NCBI RefSeq assembly: GCF_002198665.1
Contig: NZ_MWLM01000003.1
Span: 1 to 64,000, forward strand
Length of the DNA: 64,000 nt
DNA from: Novosphingobium sp. B 225
GTDB taxonomy: Bacteria > Pseudomonadota > Alphaproteobacteria > Sphingomonadales > Sphingomonadaceae
Direction of reading: 5' to 3'
Shown: in pieces, positions 63,389 to 64,000 of the stretch
Layout: the number at the start of each line of letters is the position of its first letter
Position numbering within the stretch: position 1 is the first letter of the stretch
Notes under the pieces: generated by a model
The model's input: the letters and a program-made list of their open reading frames with translations, nothing else
Told to the model about the DNA's origin: nothing
Databases searched by the model: none
Position numbers and translations under genes: made by a program

Positions 63389-64000
63389 GGCGCCTTTCCT
63401 ACCCGCTCTGTGTGACCGCGATGGCGCTGCTGGTCACCACTGGCGCCGAGGCCCGCGACTACGGCCAGCACGGCGCGGTCTGGCCGGTGATCGAGCCTGA
63501 CTTGCTCCAGCAGATCAAGGCGCGGCTGACCTATCTCGAGGCGAGCGGCGAGACCGCGCGGCTCAACGACGAACTGAAGCGCCGGACCATCGCCAGGGTC
63601 AATCGCCCCGCGCCGGTCGCCGGACTGACACTCGCCGCGACGCTGCGCCGGTGGTCGTTCGATCCCACGATCACGGTCGATGCCGACATCACGGACGACA
63701 AGGGCCGCACGATCATCACCCGCGGCACCCGCGTCAATCCGCTCGATACCGTGCCGCTGCGCGGCCCCCTCGTCTTCCTCGACGGCGACGACAGGGCCCA
63801 GGTCGATTGGGCGATGGCGCGCTTCGGAGCCACCCAGGCCAAATTCATCCTTGTCGGCGGCGCACCGCTCGAGCTGATGAAGGCCCGCCAGCGCCGGTTC
63901 TATTTCGACCAGGGCGGCAAACTCACCCAGCATTTTTCGATCCGTGCTGTCCCTGCCGTGGTCGAGCAGCAGGGCCGCGCGCTCCTTGTCACCGAACAGC
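63385..64000 (+). CDS. traW: TraW, pilus assembly protein (partial at window edge)
   Basis: At least 205 residues; the frame runs off the right edge. GTG 63385 overlaps the traF stop by 4 nt. A signal peptide (LCVTAMALLVTTGAEA) is followed by RDYGQHGAVWPVIEPDLL, the diagnostic start of TraW, and GVPA-like VPAVVEQQGRALL near the edge. TraW acts in the periplasm with TrbC and TraU during pilus assembly, so traU and others should follow outside the window. Confidence 0.88.
   Translation, partial: MRRLSYPLCVTAMALLVTTGAEARDYGQHGAVWPVIEPDLLQQIKARLTYLEASGETARLNDELKRRTIARVNRPAPVAGLTLAATLRRWSFDPTITVDADITDDKGRTIITRGTRVNPLDTVPLRGPLVFLDGDDRAQVDWAMARFGATQAKFILVGGAPLELMKARQRRFYFDQGGKLTQHFSIRAVPAVVEQQGRALLVTEQ

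Overview
The window looks like chromosome (or chromosome plus integrated mobile DNA) of an alphaproteobacterium, most likely Sphingomonadales (Novosphingobium/Sphingobium/Sphingopyxis type). The grounds are high GC with strong GC3 in the core-like genes, several TonB-dependent receptors with short signal peptides, CocE/TauD-type catabolic genes, a YghU-type glutathione transferase, and an F-type conjugation operon of the kind carried by sphingomonads. This is inferred from gene content, not from a marker gene.

Layout. 0-3 kb: an M28 peptidase (-), a GST and tRNA-Gln(UUG). 3-5 kb: a tyrosine integrase directly downstream of the tRNA and, convergent to it, an AlpA/excisionase-like gene with a GAAC-N7-GAAC (LexA-type) box upstream. 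5-19 kb: a LuxR-type regulator fused to a degenerate alpha/beta-hydrolase domain, a perfect 15-bp-arm palindrome, a two-partner secretion pair (TpsB plus a 2,569-residue TpsA with two repeat classes and a His/Asp-rich tail), and a FixJ/FixL-like two-component pair. 20-28 kb: an M24 peptidase, a second two-component system followed by a TonB receptor, a receptor remnant, an unknown Tat/Sec-exported protein and an IS110 fragment.

29-42 kb: a catabolic cluster made of MarR, two DUF3237 proteins flanking a CocE/NonD hydrolase, two MFS carriers, a SnoaL-like protein, IclR, a TonB receptor, two Fe(II)/2-oxoglutarate dioxygenases and a thiamine-diphosphate enzyme. Three copies of one 14-bp palindrome (GTTGA-N4-TCAAC) sit at its promoters, so it probably works as one regulon for uptake and breakdown of an unidentified substrate.

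42-52 kb: accessory DNA with an IS5-family remnant, many small unknown genes, a membrane-anchored LuxR-type HTH protein, a RadC-like JAB protein, a MarR-like protein, and a tandem pair of IS1595-like transposases of which the first has lost its catalytic residues. 52-53 kb: a 3-hydroxybutyryl-CoA dehydrogenase gene whose last ~46 codons have clearly different codon use.

53-64 kb: the start of an F-type conjugative element: an XRE regulator (-), two GAAC-N7-GAAC boxes, then traA-traL-traE-traK-traB-dsbC-traV-traC-(small membrane protein)-trbI-traF-traW, running off the right edge. The codon-use break in the dehydrogenase gene suggests that this element is integrated at the 3' end of that gene. 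The LexA-type boxes suggest that both the tRNA-Gln island and the conjugation operon respond to the SOS signal. Both ideas are inferences that can be tested.
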